Shown: positions 1 to 9,815, counted from the stretch's first letter. The stretch is DNA of 64,000 nucleotides from Burkholderia savannae (GCF_001524445.2 NZ_CP013417.1:1302001-1366000); one strand, 5' to 3'. The notes: a model not told the origin generated them from the letters alone. Program-made: numbers and translations.

Positions 1-75
1 GAGCGCATCGAGGAGCCGCATCATCCGTTCGATCACCTGGATCGATGTCTTGGAATCCGGGTTCGGGTTGCTCAT
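1..75 (-). CDS. IclR-family transcriptional regulator, N-terminal fragment (cut by window edge)
   Basis: Only the first 25 codons are in the window, read leftward from an ATG at 75. They give a short polar start followed by SIQVIERMMRLLDAL, which is the usual opening helix of the winged helix-turn-helix domain of IclR regulators. The gene is divergent from lutA, with about 180 bases between the two starts, so it is a plausible regulator of the lactate operon. That link is inference from position. The family call rests on one short motif. Confidence 0.6.
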   Translation of the reverse strand, partial: MSNPNPDSKTSIQVIERMMRLLDAL

Positions 76-255
76 CGTGAGGAATCGATTGCCGCATCAA
101 GTACCAATGCGGCGATTGTATCTCGTATAGTGAAAAAAGCGAACGGTGTTCGAGGAAGTCCTCGCTCGGCGCCGGGCATTGCGCGATTGCGGCGCAACGT
201 TGGTCTTGCCGCGCAAACGGCGGATAATGAGCGCCGTTTTCTCGAAGGAGCGCCT

Positions 256-978
256 ATGCGAGTCGGTTTGTTCGTCACGTGTCTTGTCGACCTGATGCGG
301 CCCGAGATCGGTTTTTCGGCGCTCAAGCTGCTGAAAGAGGCGGGCTGCGAAGTCGTCGTGCCGCCTTCGCAGACCTGCTGCGGCCAGCCCGCGTACAACT
401 CGGGCGAGCGCGCGATCGCTCGCGATCTGGCGGAAAAGACGCTCGCCGAATTCGAGCAGTTCGACTACGTCGTCGTGCCGTCGGGCTCGTGCGGCGGGAT
501 GATCCGCGTCCATTACGGCGACCTCTTTCGCGATGATCCCGAGCTGATGGCGCGCTACGGGCGCCTGCGCACGAAAGTCTACGAACTGACCGACTTCCTC
601 GCCAACGTCGCGCGGGTGAAGCTCGAGCCGGGCGAGTTCAAGGGGCCCGTCACGTACCACGATTCCTGTTCGGGCCTGCGCGAGCTCGGCGTGAAGGCGC
701 AGCCGCGCGCGCTGCTCGCGCAGCGCGGCGTGGCCGTCGACGAGATGAAGGACTGCGAGCACTGTTGCGGCTTCGGCGGTACGTTCGCGGTGAAGTACGG
801 CGACATCTCGAGCGCGATCGTCGACGAGAAATGCGCGAACGTGCGCGCGACGGGCGCGCCCGCGGTTGTGCTCGGCGATCTCGGCTGCATGCTGAACATC
901 GAAGGGCGCCTGCGCCGCACGCGCGACCGCGATACGCGCGTGCTGCACGTCGCGCAGGTGCTCGCGGGCGACGTCTGA
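256..978 (+). CDS. lutA: LutA, lactate utilization Fe-S (CCG domain) protein
   Basis: Subunit of the LutABC/YkgEFG L-lactate oxidation complex, which passes electrons from lactate through iron-sulfur centres in the cytoplasm. The 240-residue product carries two cysteine-rich CCG domains: the first around SQTCCGQPAYNSG (about residues 38-50) with a following GSCGG, the second around HDSCSGLRELG and EHCCGFGGTF. I start at the ATG at 256 because a clean AAGGAG lies six bases upstream; the frame stays open further left but without a good site. It is 56 bases upstream of lutB and clearly in one operon with it. LutC is not found next to the pair. Confidence 0.9.
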   Translation: MRVGLFVTCLVDLMRPEIGFSALKLLKEAGCEVVVPPSQTCCGQPAYNSGERAIARDLAEKTLAEFEQFDYVVVPSGSCGGMIRVHYGDLFRDDPELMARYGRLRTKVYELTDFLANVARVKLEPGEFKGPVTYHDSCSGLRELGVKAQPRALLAQRGVAVDEMKDCEHCCGFGGTFAVKYGDISSAIVDEKCANVRATGAPAVVLGDLGCMLNIEGRLRRTRDRDTRVLHVAQVLAGDV

Positions 979-1034
979 GCGCCGCCCCGCCGAACGAACG
1001 ATCGCGACGAGAACCACGAACCTCACGAGCCGCC

Positions 1035-2477
1035 ATGCAAGTCCAATCGATGCATTTCAAGGCGCGCGCGGGCGAAAAGCTCGCCGATGCGCGCCTGCAG
1101 GAAAATCTCAAGAGGCTGTCGACGAAATTCGTGTCGGGACGCGCGCAGGCCGTCACGCAGATCGACTTCGTCGCGACGCGCGCGGAGCTGAAGGCGCGCC
1201 GCAACCGTGCGCTCGAGCGGCTCGACGTGTGGCTCGAGATGTTCGAGCGCGAGGCGGCGCGGCGCGGGACGACCGTGCTGTACGCGGAGACGACGGCCGA
1301 CGCGGCGGCGCTCGTCGCGGACATCGCGCGGCGGCACGATGTGAAGAAGGTCATCAAGACGAAGTCGATGGTGACCGAGGAGGCGAATCTGAACGCTGTG
1401 CTCGGCCGGCTGGGCGTGCAGTCGATCGAGACCGACCTCGGCGAGTACATCCTGCAGATCAACGACAACGAGCCGCCGAGCCACATCATCGCGCCCGTGT
1501 TGCACCGGGACAAGGAAGAGGTGGCCGAGCTGTTCGCGAGGACGCACGGACGGCCGCGCCTGACCGAGATTCCGGAGATGACCCGCGAGGCGCGCGAGGT
1601 GCTGCGCCCCCATTTCCTGTCGGCCGACATGGGCGTGACGGGCGGCAACTTCGTGATCGCAGAGACGGGCTCCGTCGTGCTCGTGACGAACGAGGGCAAC
1701 GAAGGCATGTGCACGGTGCTGCCGCGCGTGCACGTCGCGGTGACGGGAATCGAAAAGGTGTTGCCGACGCTCGAGGATCTCGCGACCGCGATGCGCCTCC
1801 TGCCGCGCTCGGCCACCGGGCAGAAGACGTCGAACTACTTTTCGCTGCTCACGGGCGTGCGGGGAGAGGGCGACGAGGACGGGCCCGAGCATTCGTATGT
1901 CGTGCTCGTCGACGGCGGCCGCAGCGGGCTCATCGGCGGCGAGTTCCAGGAGATGCTCCGCTGCATTCGCTGCGGCGCGTGCATGAACCACTGCCCGGTT
2001 TATCAGAAGGTCGGCGGGCACGCATACGGCTGGGTGTATCCGGGGCCGATGGGCTCGGTGCTGACGCCGAGCTACGTCGGGCTCGACAAGGCGCTCGATT
2101 TGCCGCAGGCCGCGACGCTCTGCGGCGAGTGCGACAGCGTCTGTCCGGTCGGCATCCCGATTTCGGGCCTGCTGCGCAAGCTGCGCGAGAAGCAGGTCGA
2201 GCGTCACCTGCGGCCGTGGCGCGAGCGCGCGGCGCTCGCCGCGTGGGGCTTTTTCGCGCGGCGGCCCACGCTGTACGCGTTCGCGACGAAGCTCGTCGTG
2301 CGCGTGCTCGAGCGGGCGGGCGGCACGTCGGGCGGCGTCGCTGGCACGCTCGGGCGGTTCCCGTTCGCGCGCGGCTGGACCGCGACGCGCGACATCCCGG
2401 CACCAGCCGGCAGGACGTTCCGCGAGCTGTACGCGGCGTCGCGCACGCATCTCGATCCGTCGTCGTCGACACGCTGA
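1035..2477 (+). CDS. lutB: LutB, lactate utilization iron-sulfur protein
   Basis: Second subunit of the L-lactate oxidation complex. The 480-residue protein begins with a LUD domain (roughly residues 60-290, including the GSVVLVTNEGNEGM stretch), followed by a bacterial ferredoxin-like part with CIRCGACMNHCP near residue 313 and LCGECDSVCPVGIP near 363, the ligands of two 4Fe-4S clusters. A C-terminal region of about 100 residues follows, as in the family. The start at 1035 gives the standard N-terminus MQVQSMHFK; the open frame extends leftward into lutA but that part is a shadow. No third subunit follows directly, so LutC must be elsewhere or its role is filled otherwise. Confidence 0.92.
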   Translation: MQVQSMHFKARAGEKLADARLQENLKRLSTKFVSGRAQAVTQIDFVATRAELKARRNRALERLDVWLEMFEREAARRGTTVLYAETTADAAALVADIARRHDVKKVIKTKSMVTEEANLNAVLGRLGVQSIETDLGEYILQINDNEPPSHIIAPVLHRDKEEVAELFARTHGRPRLTEIPEMTREAREVLRPHFLSADMGVTGGNFVIAETGSVVLVTNEGNEGMCTVLPRVHVAVTGIEKVLPTLEDLATAMRLLPRSATGQKTSNYFSLLTGVRGEGDEDGPEHSYVVLVDGGRSGLIGGEFQEMLRCIRCGACMNHCPVYQKVGGHAYGWVYPGPMGSVLTPSYVGLDKALDLPQAATLCGECDSVCPVGIPISGLLRKLREKQVERHLRPWRERAALAAWGFFARRPTLYAFATKLVVRVLERAGGTSGGVAGTLGRFPFARGWTATRDIPAPAGRTFRELYAASRTHLDPSSSTR

Positions 2478-2655
2478 CTTGACCGTGCGCAAGCGCGGCG
2501 CGCGTGGACGGGGAACGCGTTGCGCCGCGACTGTTCATCGAGCGACAACACTGCGTTCGCTATTCGCATATTTATCTCGATAGGTGCGATCTATAGAATC
2601 TCGACATGTCAGCATTGGGGAGCGTCCCAATGCGCCAGCCGAGAGAGGTCGCATC

Positions 2656-2883
2656 ATGAGAAAGACAATATCGATGTACTGGCCGCTTGCGATCGTCGTG
2701 CCGCTCGCCGCCGCCGCTTACCTGTACCTGTCCGGGGCCGCGCCGCAGCGCGGGCAGGCGGTCGCGCGCGATGCGTCGGCCGAGCTCGCGCGCACGGTGT
2801 CGTACGGGCTCGTCGACGACGCGTCGCAGGCGCTGCCCGCCGCGTCGCCCGTCGCGCCGCTCGCCGGCGCAAAGGCTTTGTAA
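2656..2883 (+). CDS. small membrane-anchored hypothetical protein
   Basis: A 75-residue protein with an N-terminal hydrophobic segment (about residues 7-24, WPLAIVVPLAAAAYLYLSG) and an Ala/Pro-rich remainder, probably a single-pass inner membrane protein facing the periplasm. I chose the ATG at 2656 because the purine-rich GAGAGAGG sits just before it; the frame could also open at 2584. I do not recognise a family. It stands alone between lutB and the phosphatase gene; a TATAGA sequence at 2592 may be part of its promoter. Confidence 0.55.
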   Translation: MRKTISMYWPLAIVVPLAAAAYLYLSGAAPQRGQAVARDASAELARTVSYGLVDDASQALPAASPVAPLAGAKAL

Positions 2884-2984
2884 GCTGCCGTGAAGCCGAA
2901 TCTGGCGCAAGCGGGAATCGGTGCGCCTTTGTATAATGGCGCGCTGTCCATCCGTGCGGTTCGCCGCGATTGTCTGGTTGCGTG

Positions 2985-3464
2985 ATGAAAAGCGTCGCGA
3001 TCTGTTTCGTCTGCCTCGGCAACATTTGCCGCTCGCCCACCGCCGAAGGGGTGATGCGGCACCAGGTGGCGGCAGCGGGGCTCGACGAGACGATCGCGAT
3101 CGATTCGGCCGGCACGGGCGACTGGCACGTCGGCGAGGCGCCCGATGCGCGCGCGCAGCAAGCGGCGCGCACACGGGGCTACGATCTGTCGGCGCTGCGC
3201 GCGCGGCAGATCGGCGCAGCCGATTTCGAGCGCTTCGATCTCGTGCTCGCAATGGATTCCGCCAACTTCGCCGAACTGCGCAAGCGCTGCCCGCCGCAGC
3301 ATCAGGGCAAGATCCGGCTGCTGATGGAATATGCAAGCGACGCATCGGCGCGCGAAATCGCCGATCCGTACTTCGGCGGCGCGCGCGGCTTCGAGCGGGT
3401 GCTCGATCAGTGCGAGGATGCGTGCCGCGGGCTCCTCGAGCGCTTGCGCGAAACGGCGCGCTGA
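2985..3464 (+). CDS. low-molecular-weight protein-tyrosine phosphatase
   Basis: Cytoplasmic phosphatase that hydrolyses phosphotyrosine or related phospho-substrates through a cysteine intermediate. The 159-residue product has the family P-loop CLGNICRSP at residues 10-18 (nucleophile Cys10, Arg16) and the general-acid loop ADPYFGG with Asp127. Length is typical. A TATAAT hexamer lies at 2932-2937, about 50 bases before the ATG at 2985. In-frame TTG at 2970 is an alternative start but lacks support. The gene sits directly upstream of the isc operon. In other bacteria such enzymes act on exopolysaccharide tyrosine kinases, but no kinase is nearby, so the substrate is unknown. Confidence 0.93.
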   Translation: MKSVAICFVCLGNICRSPTAEGVMRHQVAAAGLDETIAIDSAGTGDWHVGEAPDARAQQAARTRGYDLSALRARQIGAADFERFDLVLAMDSANFAELRKRCPPQHQGKIRLLMEYASDASAREIADPYFGGARGFERVLDQCEDACRGLLERLRETAR

Positions 3465-3499
3465 AGCGCCGCACATACAACCCCCTTTTAGCGGCAGGG

Positions 3500-3551
3500 A
3501 TACTTGACTAAATTTGTCAAATATTTATACTTGACCAAAATCGTCAAGATT
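3500..3551 (+). promoter_or_regulatory. isc operon promoter with two IscR type-1 boxes
   Basis: Two 25-base segments, 3500-3524 and 3527-3551, share the pattern ATACTTGAC-N7-GTCAA with AT-rich ends, which matches the known type-1 binding site of the 2Fe-2S form of IscR. A promoter lies across them: TTGACT at 3504-3509, 16 bases, then TATACT at 3526-3531. The first box covers the -35 element and the second starts inside the -10 element. Autorepression of isc by holo-IscR is established in E. coli; here it is inferred from the sites. Confidence 0.85.
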
Positions 3552-3568
3552 GCTGCCCATTCAATACC

Positions 3569-4108
3569 ATGAGACTCACCACCAAAGGCCGTTTCGCCGT
3601 CACGGCGATGATCGACTTGGCGCTGCGCCAGGAGCAAGGCCCGGTGACGCTTGCAGGCATCAGCCAGCGCCAGCGGATTTCGCTCTCCTACCTCGAGCAG
3701 TTGTTCGGCAAGTTGCGCCGGCATGAAATCGTCGAATCGGTCCGCGGACCGGGCGGCGGCTACAACCTCGCGCGCCGCGCGCAGGACGTGACGGTCGCCG
3801 ACATCATCATTGCGGTCGACGAGCCGCTCGATGCGACCCAATGCGGCGGCAAGGGCGCGTGCGAAGGCACGAAGCAGCCCGACGGCCATTGCATGACGCA
3901 CGAGCTCTGGTCGACGCTGAACCAGAAGATGGTCGAATACCTCGATTCGGTATCGCTGCAGGATCTCGTCGATCAGCAGCGCGCCCGCGAAGGCACGCCC
4001 GCCGTGCTGCGCGACAAGCGCAAGCCGGAGCCCGTTGCGGCGAGCGTCGAGCCCGTGCGCTCGATTCCGCTCGGCCCGAATTCGGTCTTCAACATCGCAA
4101 GCTCATGA
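3569..4108 (+). CDS. iscR: IscR, Rrf2-family iron-sulfur regulator
   Basis: Transcription factor that senses Fe-S status by binding a 2Fe-2S cluster made by the Isc machinery, and represses its own operon. The 179-residue protein opens with the Rrf2 winged helix (MRLTTKGRFAVTAM) and carries cluster ligands Cys92, Cys98 and Cys108 with His111 after it. E. coli IscR has Cys92, Cys98, Cys104 and His107, so this protein has four extra residues between the second and third cysteines. The C-terminal tail runs past the E. coli end. First gene of the isc operon, 66 bases before iscS. Confidence 0.97.
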   Translation: MRLTTKGRFAVTAMIDLALRQEQGPVTLAGISQRQRISLSYLEQLFGKLRRHEIVESVRGPGGGYNLARRAQDVTVADIIIAVDEPLDATQCGGKGACEGTKQPDGHCMTHELWSTLNQKMVEYLDSVSLQDLVDQQRAREGTPAVLRDKRKPEPVAASVEPVRSIPLGPNSVFNIASS

Positions 4109-4174
4109 TTGCCGCGCATTGAACGCGGCAGCACAACGAACAGTCCCCGCACGAACGCATACCCGGAGCGATAG

Positions 4175-5398
4175 ATGAATAACGAGATCCCCCACCTGCC
4201 CATCTACATGGACTACAGCGCGACGACGCCCGTCGATCCGCGCGTCGTCGACAAGATGGTGCCGTATCTGCGCGAGCAGTTCGGCAATCCGGCGTCCCGC
4301 AGCCACGCATACGGCTGGGACGCGGAGCGCGCGGTCGAAGAGGCGCGCGAGCAGGTGGCCGCGCTCGTCAACGCCGATCCGCGAGAAATCATCTGGACCT
4401 CCGGCGCGACCGAATCCGACAACCTCGCGATCAAGGGCGCCGCGCACTTCTATCAGGGCAAGGGCAAGCACATCGTCACGATGAAGACCGAGCACAAGGC
4501 GGTGCTCGATACGTGCCGCGAGCTCGAGCGCGAAGGCTTCGAGGTGACCTATCTCGACGTGAAGGACGACGGCCTGCTGGAGCTCGACGCGCTGAAGGCC
4601 GCGCTGCGCCCGGACACGATCCTCGTGTCGGTGATGCACGTGAACAACGAGATCGGCGTGATCCAGGACATCGAGGCGATCGGCGAGATCTGCCGCGAGA
4701 AGGGCATCATCTTCCACGTCGACGCCGCGCAGGCGACGGGCAAGGTCGAGATCGACCTGGCGAAGCTGAAGGTCGACCTGATGTCGTTCTCCGCGCACAA
4801 GACCTACGGCCCGAAGGGCATCGGCGCGCTGTACGTGCGCCGCAAGCCGCGCGTGCGCATCGAGGCGCAGATGCACGGCGGCGGCCACGAGCGCGGCATG
4901 CGCTCGGGCACGCTGCCGACGCACCAGATCGTCGGCATGGGCGAGGCGTTCCGCATCGCCAAGGAGGAAATGGCGACCGAGAACGAGCGCATCCGGATGC
5001 TGCGCGACAAGCTGCTGCGCGGCCTGTCGCAAATCGAGGAGACCTACGTGAACGGCGACCTCGAGCATCGTATCCCGCACAACCTGAATATCAGCTTCAA
5101 TTTCGTCGAAGGCGAGTCGCTGATCATGGCGATCAAGGACGTCGCGGTGTCGTCGGGTTCCGCGTGCACGTCGGCTTCGCTCGAGCCGTCGTACGTGCTG
5201 CGCGCGCTCGGCCGCAACGACGAGCTCGCGCACAGCTCGATCCGCTTCACGGTCGGCCGTTTCACGACGGAGCAGGAAGTCGACTACGTGATCGATCTGC
5301 TGAAGAGCAAGATCGCCAAGCTGCGCGACCTGTCGCCGCTTTGGGAAATGCATCAGGACGGCGTCGATCTGTCGACGATCGAATGGGCGGCGCACTGA
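4175..5398 (+). CDS. iscS: IscS, cysteine desulfurase
   Basis: PLP enzyme that removes sulfur from cysteine and delivers it as persulfide to IscU and to tRNA thiolation. At 407 residues it is three longer than E. coli IscS. The PLP lysine is Lys209 in [12 protein letters not shown] and the persulfide cysteine is Cys331 in the loop [17 protein letters not shown], both shifted by exactly three from the E. coli numbering. A GGAG lies six bases before the ATG at 4175. Second gene of the operon, 65 bases before iscU. Confidence 0.98.
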   Translation: MNNEIPHLPIYMDYSATTPVDPRVVDKMVPYLREQFGNPASRSHAYGWDAERAVEEAREQVAALVNADPREIIWTSGATESDNLAIKGAAHFYQGKGKHIVTMKTEHKAVLDTCRELEREGFEVTYLDVKDDGLLELDALKAALRPDTILVSVMHVNNEIGVIQDIEAIGEICREKGIIFHVDAAQATGKVEIDLAKLKVDLMSFSAHKTYGPKGIGALYVRRKPRVRIEAQMHGGGHERGMRSGTLPTHQIVGMGEAFRIAKEEMATENERIRMLRDKLLRGLSQIEETYVNGDLEHRIPHNLNISFNFVEGESLIMAIKDVAVSSGSACTSASLEPSYVLRALGRNDELAHSSIRFTVGRFTTEQEVDYVIDLLKSKIAKLRDLSPLWEMHQDGVDLSTIEWAAH

Positions 5399-5463
5399 GC
5401 GCAACGATATTTCCGCGGGCGATTGAGTGCCGCGCAGACGAAACGAAGCAAGGAGTTTGAATC

Positions 5464-5877
5464 ATGTCTTACAGCAACAAGGTTCTGGATCACTACGAAA
5501 ACCCGCGTAACGTCGGCTCGTTCGCGAAGGACGACGACGCGGTCGGCACCGGCATGGTTGGCGCGCCCGCGTGCGGCGACGTGATGAAGCTGCAGATCCG
5601 CGTTGGCGAGAACGGCGTGATCGAGGACGCGAAGTTCAAGACCTACGGTTGTGGTTCGGCGATCGCGTCGAGCTCGCTCGTCACCGAATGGGTGAAGGGC
5701 AAGACGCTCGACGAGGCGCTCGCGATCAAGAACACGCAGATCGCCGAAGAGCTCGCGCTGCCGCCCGTGAAGATCCACTGTTCGATCCTCGCGGAAGACG
5801 CGATCAAGGCGGCCGTTGCCGACTACAAGAAGCGCCACGACCACGAAGGCGCTGGAGACGGCAAGGCCGCCGCGTAA
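5464..5877 (+). CDS. iscU: IscU, Fe-S cluster assembly scaffold
   Basis: Scaffold on which 2Fe-2S clusters are built from IscS sulfur and iron. The 137-residue protein has its three cluster cysteines at Cys37, Cys63 and Cys106, the same positions as E. coli, plus the LPPVK motif at residues 99-103 that the HscA chaperone recognises. A strong AAGGAG precedes the ATG at 5464. The C-terminus has about nine extra residues compared with E. coli. Confidence 0.98.
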   Translation: MSYSNKVLDHYENPRNVGSFAKDDDAVGTGMVGAPACGDVMKLQIRVGENGVIEDAKFKTYGCGSAIASSSLVTEWVKGKTLDEALAIKNTQIAEELALPPVKIHCSILAEDAIKAAVADYKKRHDHEGAGDGKAAA

Positions 5878-5964
5878 GCGGCGCCGCGGGTTCGACGCAG
5901 GGTCGACCGGTTTTGGGTTTAGACGCATGACGCACGAGGCTCGCTTCGTGCGACGAAGGACACT

Positions 5965-6288
5965 ATGGCTATCACACTGACCGAAAAGGCTGCGCAGCAC
6001 GTGCAGAAGTATCTGACGCGGCGCGGCAAGGGGCTGGGCCTGCGGCTCGGCGTGCGCACGACCGGCTGTTCGGGCCTCGCGTACAAGCTCGAGTATGTCG
6101 ACGAGTTCGCCTCCGAGGATCAGGTGTTCGAAAGCCATGGCGTGAAGGTCTTCGTCGATCCGAAGAGCCTCGCGTACATCGACGGCACGGAGCTCGACTT
6201 CGCGCGCGAGGGATTGAACGAGGGCTTCAAGTTCAACAACCCGAACGTGAAGGACGAGTGCGGCTGCGGCGAATCGTTCCGCGTGTGA
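5965..6288 (+). CDS. iscA: IscA, A-type Fe-S carrier
   Basis: Carrier protein that moves clusters or iron from the IscU scaffold to target enzymes. The 107-residue length and the ligands Cys35 (TTGCSG), Cys99 and Cys101 (ECGCGESF) are exactly those of E. coli IscA. Eighty-seven bases separate it from iscU and 114 from hscB; the latter gap holds a small GC-rich hairpin followed by a T-run near 6320-6333 that might attenuate transcription into the chaperone genes. Confidence 0.98.
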   Translation: MAITLTEKAAQHVQKYLTRRGKGLGLRLGVRTTGCSGLAYKLEYVDEFASEDQVFESHGVKVFVDPKSLAYIDGTELDFAREGLNEGFKFNNPNVKDECGCGESFRV

Positions 6289-6402
6289 CGGCATCCGCGC
6301 GAGGCGGACGAGAGGCGGCGCGGGCCGCCTTTTTAATGGGCGGCACATCGGTCGACGTCGTGCCGCAGTCGACAACGAGTTGAGCGCTACAGCTATTACG
6401 CG

Positions 6403-6930
6403 ATGGTTTCGCTGAAAGACAGCCATTTCGATCTCTTTCACCTGCCGGTGCAATTCGCGCTCGACGAGCCTACGCTCGACGCCGCGTACCGCACCGTGCA
6501 GTCGCAGGTGCACCCGGACCGTTTCGCCGCGGCGGGCGACGCGCAAAAGCGCATCGCGATGCAATGGGCGACGCGTGCGAACGAGGCGTACCAGACACTG
6601 CGCGATCCGCTCAAGCGGGCGACGTACCTGCTGCACTTGCGCGGCGTCGACGTCGGCGCCGAGAACAACACGGCGATGGAGCCGGCGTTCCTGATGCAGC
6701 AGATGGAGTGGCGCGAGCGCATCGAGGATGCGGCGGCCGCGAAGAACGTCGGCGAGCTCGATGCGCTGCTCGCCGAATTGCGCGACGAGCGGCGCGCGCG
6801 CCTCGCGAAGCTGGGCGCGCTGCTCGACAGCGGCTCGGATCAGGGCGCGGCCGAGGCCGTGCGGCAACTGATGTTCGTCGAGCGCGTGTCGGCCGAGATC
6901 GGCGCTCAGATCGAGCGCCTCGAACACTAA
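6403..6930 (+). CDS. hscB: HscB, J-domain co-chaperone of Fe-S assembly
   Basis: Type III J-protein that binds IscU and stimulates the HscA ATPase. The 175-residue protein has an N-terminal J-domain with HPD at residues 37-39 (VHPDRFA) and a C-terminal three-helix IscU-binding domain ([19 protein letters not shown]). The length fits the family. It precedes hscA by 56 bases. Confidence 0.96.
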   Translation: MVSLKDSHFDLFHLPVQFALDEPTLDAAYRTVQSQVHPDRFAAAGDAQKRIAMQWATRANEAYQTLRDPLKRATYLLHLRGVDVGAENNTAMEPAFLMQQMEWRERIEDAAAAKNVGELDALLAELRDERRARLAKLGALLDSGSDQGAAEAVRQLMFVERVSAEIGAQIERLEH

Positions 6931-6986
6931 CCGCGCGCATTACGCACGCGATGCAAGCGGGGCTTCGGCCCCCATCGAACATACAG

Positions 6987-8855
6987 ATGGCTTTACTGCA
7001 AATTTCCGAACCCGGCATGGCGCCCGCGCCGCATCAGCGGCGCCTCGCCGTCGGCATCGACCTCGGCACGACGAATTCGCTCGTCGCCGCGGTGCGCAAC
7101 AGCATTCCGGAGGCGCTGCCCGATGACGACGGGCGCGTGCTGCTGCCGTCCGTCGTCCGCTATCTCGAGAAGGGCGGCCGCCGCATCGGCCATACCGCGA
7201 AGGAAGAGGCGGCGATCGATCCGCGCAACACGATCGTGTCGGTCAAGCGCTTCATGGGGCGCGGCAAGGCGGAGGTCGAAGGCGCGGCGAACGCGCCGTA
7301 CGAATTCGTCGATGCGCCCGGCATGGTGCAGATCCGTACGGTCGACGGCGTAAAGAGCCCGGTCGAGGTGTCGGCGGAAATTCTCGCGACGCTGCGCCAG
7401 CGCGCCGAAGACACGCTCCGCGACGAGCTCGTCGGCGCGGTGATCACGGTGCCCGCGTATTTCGACGACGCGCAGCGCCAGGCGACGAAGGACGCCGCGC
7501 GGCTCGCGGGCCTGAACGTGCTGCGCCTGCTGAACGAGCCGACCGCGGCCGCGATCGCGTACGGGCTCGACAACGGCGCGGAAGGCCTCTACGCGGTCTA
7601 TGACCTCGGCGGCGGCACGTTCGACCTGTCGATCCTGAAGCTCACGAAGGGTGTGTTCGAAGTGCTCGCGGCAGGCGGCGATTCGGCGCTCGGCGGCGAC
7701 GATTTCGATCACGCGCTGTTCGCGCACGTGCTCGCGCAAGCGGGCATCGAGGCGGCGGCGCTCGCGCCCGAGGACGTGCGCCTGCTGCTCGACCGCGTGC
7801 GCGGCGCGAAGGAGGCGCTGTCGTTCGCGCGGGACGCGCATGTCGACGTGAAGCTGTCGACGGGCGAAAAGCTCGCGCAGACGATTACGCGCGACGCGTT
7901 CGCCGCGCTCGTCGAGCCGCTCGTGCAGCGCACGCTGACGCCGACGCGCAAGGCGCTGCGCGACGCGCAGGTGAGCGCGGCCGACATCAAGGGCGTCGTG
8001 CTCGTCGGCGGCGCGACGCGGATGCCCGTGATCCGCGACGCGGTCGCGAAGCATTTCGGCCAGCCGCCGCTCGTCAACCTCGACCCGGACCAGGTGGTCG
8101 CGCTCGGCGCGGCGATCCAGGCGGATCTGCTCGCGGGCAACCGCAGCGGCGGCGACGACTGGCTGCTGCTCGACGTGATTCCGCTGTCGCTCGGCGTGGA
8201 GACGATGGGCGGCCTCGTCGAGAAGATCATTCCGCGCAATTCGACGATTCCCGTTGCGCGCGCGCAGGAATTCACGACCTTCAAGGACGGCCAGACCGCG
8301 ATGGCGATCCACGTCGTGCAGGGCGAGCGCGAGCTCGTCGCCGACTGCCGGTCGCTCGCGCGCTTCGAGCTGCGCGGCATTCCGCCGATGGCGGCGGGCG
8401 CCGCGCGAATTCGCGTGACCTATCAGGTCGACGCGGACGGCCTCCTGTCGGTGTTCGCGCGCGAGCAGCACTCCGGCGTCGAGGCGTCGGTCGTCGTGAA
8501 GCCGTCGTACGGCTTGGGCGACGACGATATCGCGCGCATGCTCGAAGACAGTTTCAAGACGGCCGAAGTCGACATGCGAGCGCGCGCGCTGCGCGAGGCG
8601 CAAGTCGAGGCGCAGCGCCTCGTCGACGCGACGGACGTGGCGCTCGCCGCCGACGGCGATTTGCTCGACGCGCACGAGCGCGCGATGGTCGACGGCCTCG
8701 TCGCGTCGCTGCGCGCGGTCGCGACGGGCGACGACGCGAACGCGATCGACGCGGCAACGAAGGCGCTCGCCGAGGGCACCGACGAATTCGCCGCGCGCCG
8801 GATGGACAAGAGCATCAAGCGGGCGCTCGCCGGCCGCAAGCTCGACGAGATCTGA
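6987..8855 (+). CDS. hscA: HscA, Hsp70-class chaperone for Fe-S assembly
   Basis: ATP-dependent chaperone that releases clusters from IscU onto acceptor proteins. The 622-residue protein has the Hsp70 phosphate loop GIDLGTTNS at residues 23-31, the [12 protein letters not shown] signature, and a C-terminal substrate domain. The start at 6987 ([10 protein letters not shown]) matches the E. coli form, which also begins [10 protein letters not shown]; the open frame continues leftward inside hscB but as a shadow. Ninety-two bases separate it from fdx. Confidence 0.97.
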   Translation: MALLQISEPGMAPAPHQRRLAVGIDLGTTNSLVAAVRNSIPEALPDDDGRVLLPSVVRYLEKGGRRIGHTAKEEAAIDPRNTIVSVKRFMGRGKAEVEGAANAPYEFVDAPGMVQIRTVDGVKSPVEVSAEILATLRQRAEDTLRDELVGAVITVPAYFDDAQRQATKDAARLAGLNVLRLLNEPTAAAIAYGLDNGAEGLYAVYDLGGGTFDLSILKLTKGVFEVLAAGGDSALGGDDFDHALFAHVLAQAGIEAAALAPEDVRLLLDRVRGAKEALSFARDAHVDVKLSTGEKLAQTITRDAFAALVEPLVQRTLTPTRKALRDAQVSAADIKGVVLVGGATRMPVIRDAVAKHFGQPPLVNLDPDQVVALGAAIQADLLAGNRSGGDDWLLLDVIPLSLGVETMGGLVEKIIPRNSTIPVARAQEFTTFKDGQTAMAIHVVQGERELVADCRSLARFELRGIPPMAAGAARIRVTYQVDADGLLSVFAREQHSGVEASVVVKPSYGLGDDDIARMLEDSFKTAEVDMRARALREAQVEAQRLVDATDVALAADGDLLDAHERAMVDGLVASLRAVATGDDANAIDAATKALAEGTDEFAARRMDKSIKRALAGRKLDEI

Positions 8856-8947
8856 ATACGAACCGAGCCGCGCGGCCGACCGGCCGCCGGCGCGGCGATG
8901 GACGGCGCGGCGGCAAGCCGCGCACTGGCTGAACGAACGGAACGAAC

Positions 8948-9289
8948 ATGCCTCAACTCGTAGTACTGCCGCACGTCGAATTGTGCCCGGACGGCGCGGT
9001 GATCGACGCCGTGCCCGGCAAGAGCATCTGCGACAACCTGCTCGACAACGGCGTCGAGATCGAGCACGCGTGCGAGAAATCGTGCGCATGCACGACGTGC
9101 CATGTGATCATCCGCGAAGGCTTCAACGAGCTCGAGCCGTCCGAAGAGGACGAGGACGACCTGCTCGACAAGGCATGGGGCCTCGAGCCGACGTCGCGCC
9201 TGTCGTGCCAGGCGGTCGTGAAGGAGGGCGTGGATCTGGTCGTCGAGATTCCGAAGTACTCGATCAACCACGCGAAGGAAAATCACTGA
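8948..9289 (+). CDS. fdx: Isc-type 2Fe-2S ferredoxin
   Basis: Electron donor to the Isc assembly system. The 113-residue protein shows the ligand set Cys42, Cys48, Cys51 and Cys87, plus the extra conserved Cys46 (ACEKSCACTTCHV), as in E. coli Fdx. It is followed after 17 bases by iscX, the typical end of the operon. Confidence 0.97.
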   Translation: MPQLVVLPHVELCPDGAVIDAVPGKSICDNLLDNGVEIEHACEKSCACTTCHVIIREGFNELEPSEEDEDDLLDKAWGLEPTSRLSCQAVVKEGVDLVVEIPKYSINHAKENH

Positions 9290-9306
9290 GGCGAGGAGAT
9301 TCGGCG

Positions 9307-9516
9307 ATGAAATGGACCGATTCCCGCGAGATCGCGATCGCGCTCGCGGACAAGCATCCGGATGTCGATCCGCAGCGGATCAATTTCGTCGATCTGCGGC
9401 AATGGGTGCTGGCGCTGGACGGCTTCGACGACGATCCGAGTCATTCGGGCGAGAAGATTCTCGAGGCGATCCAGGCGCACTGGATCGACGAATCGGACTT
9501 CGACGACGAAGACTGA
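9307..9516 (+). CDS. iscX: IscX, small Fe-S assembly accessory protein
   Basis: Acidic protein that binds IscS and iron and tunes the rate of cluster synthesis. The 69-residue product begins MKWTDSREIAIAL and ends with the acidic tail DESDFDDED, both characteristic of the family. The start is the ATG at 9307, with GGCGAGGAG upstream overlapping the end of fdx. It is the last gene of the operon. Confidence 0.95.
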   Translation: MKWTDSREIAIALADKHPDVDPQRINFVDLRQWVLALDGFDDDPSHSGEKILEAIQAHWIDESDFDDED

Positions 9517-9815
9517 CGCGGCGCGGGGGACTGGCGCAAGCGTGGGCCGGGTCGACGCTGGGGCTGGGCGAAAGGCCAGGCGAAGCGGCGCGATGCGGTG
9601 TGATGCGGCGCCGTCGCGCCCGGTGCGCGGGGCAGCCGCGCTCGAGGCGGAGCGCGAGATGGCGAGATGACGTGACGGCGTGCGTCTCGGCCCGCTCGAT
9701 CGGCGTCGCGCGATCGCCAGCCCGGCGGCGTATGAATCGGGATAGCGGATCGGATGACGGCTCGCGGCGACGTGGGCGACGCGGCGGTCGCGAAATTTCC
9801 GGCAAGGATTCAAGG
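9517..9815. other. gene-free stretch after the isc operon
   Basis: About 300 GC-rich bases between iscX and the terminator. Open frames exist on both strands but their products are Arg/Ala-rich and have no start signals. I see no gene or RNA here. Confidence 0.6.
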
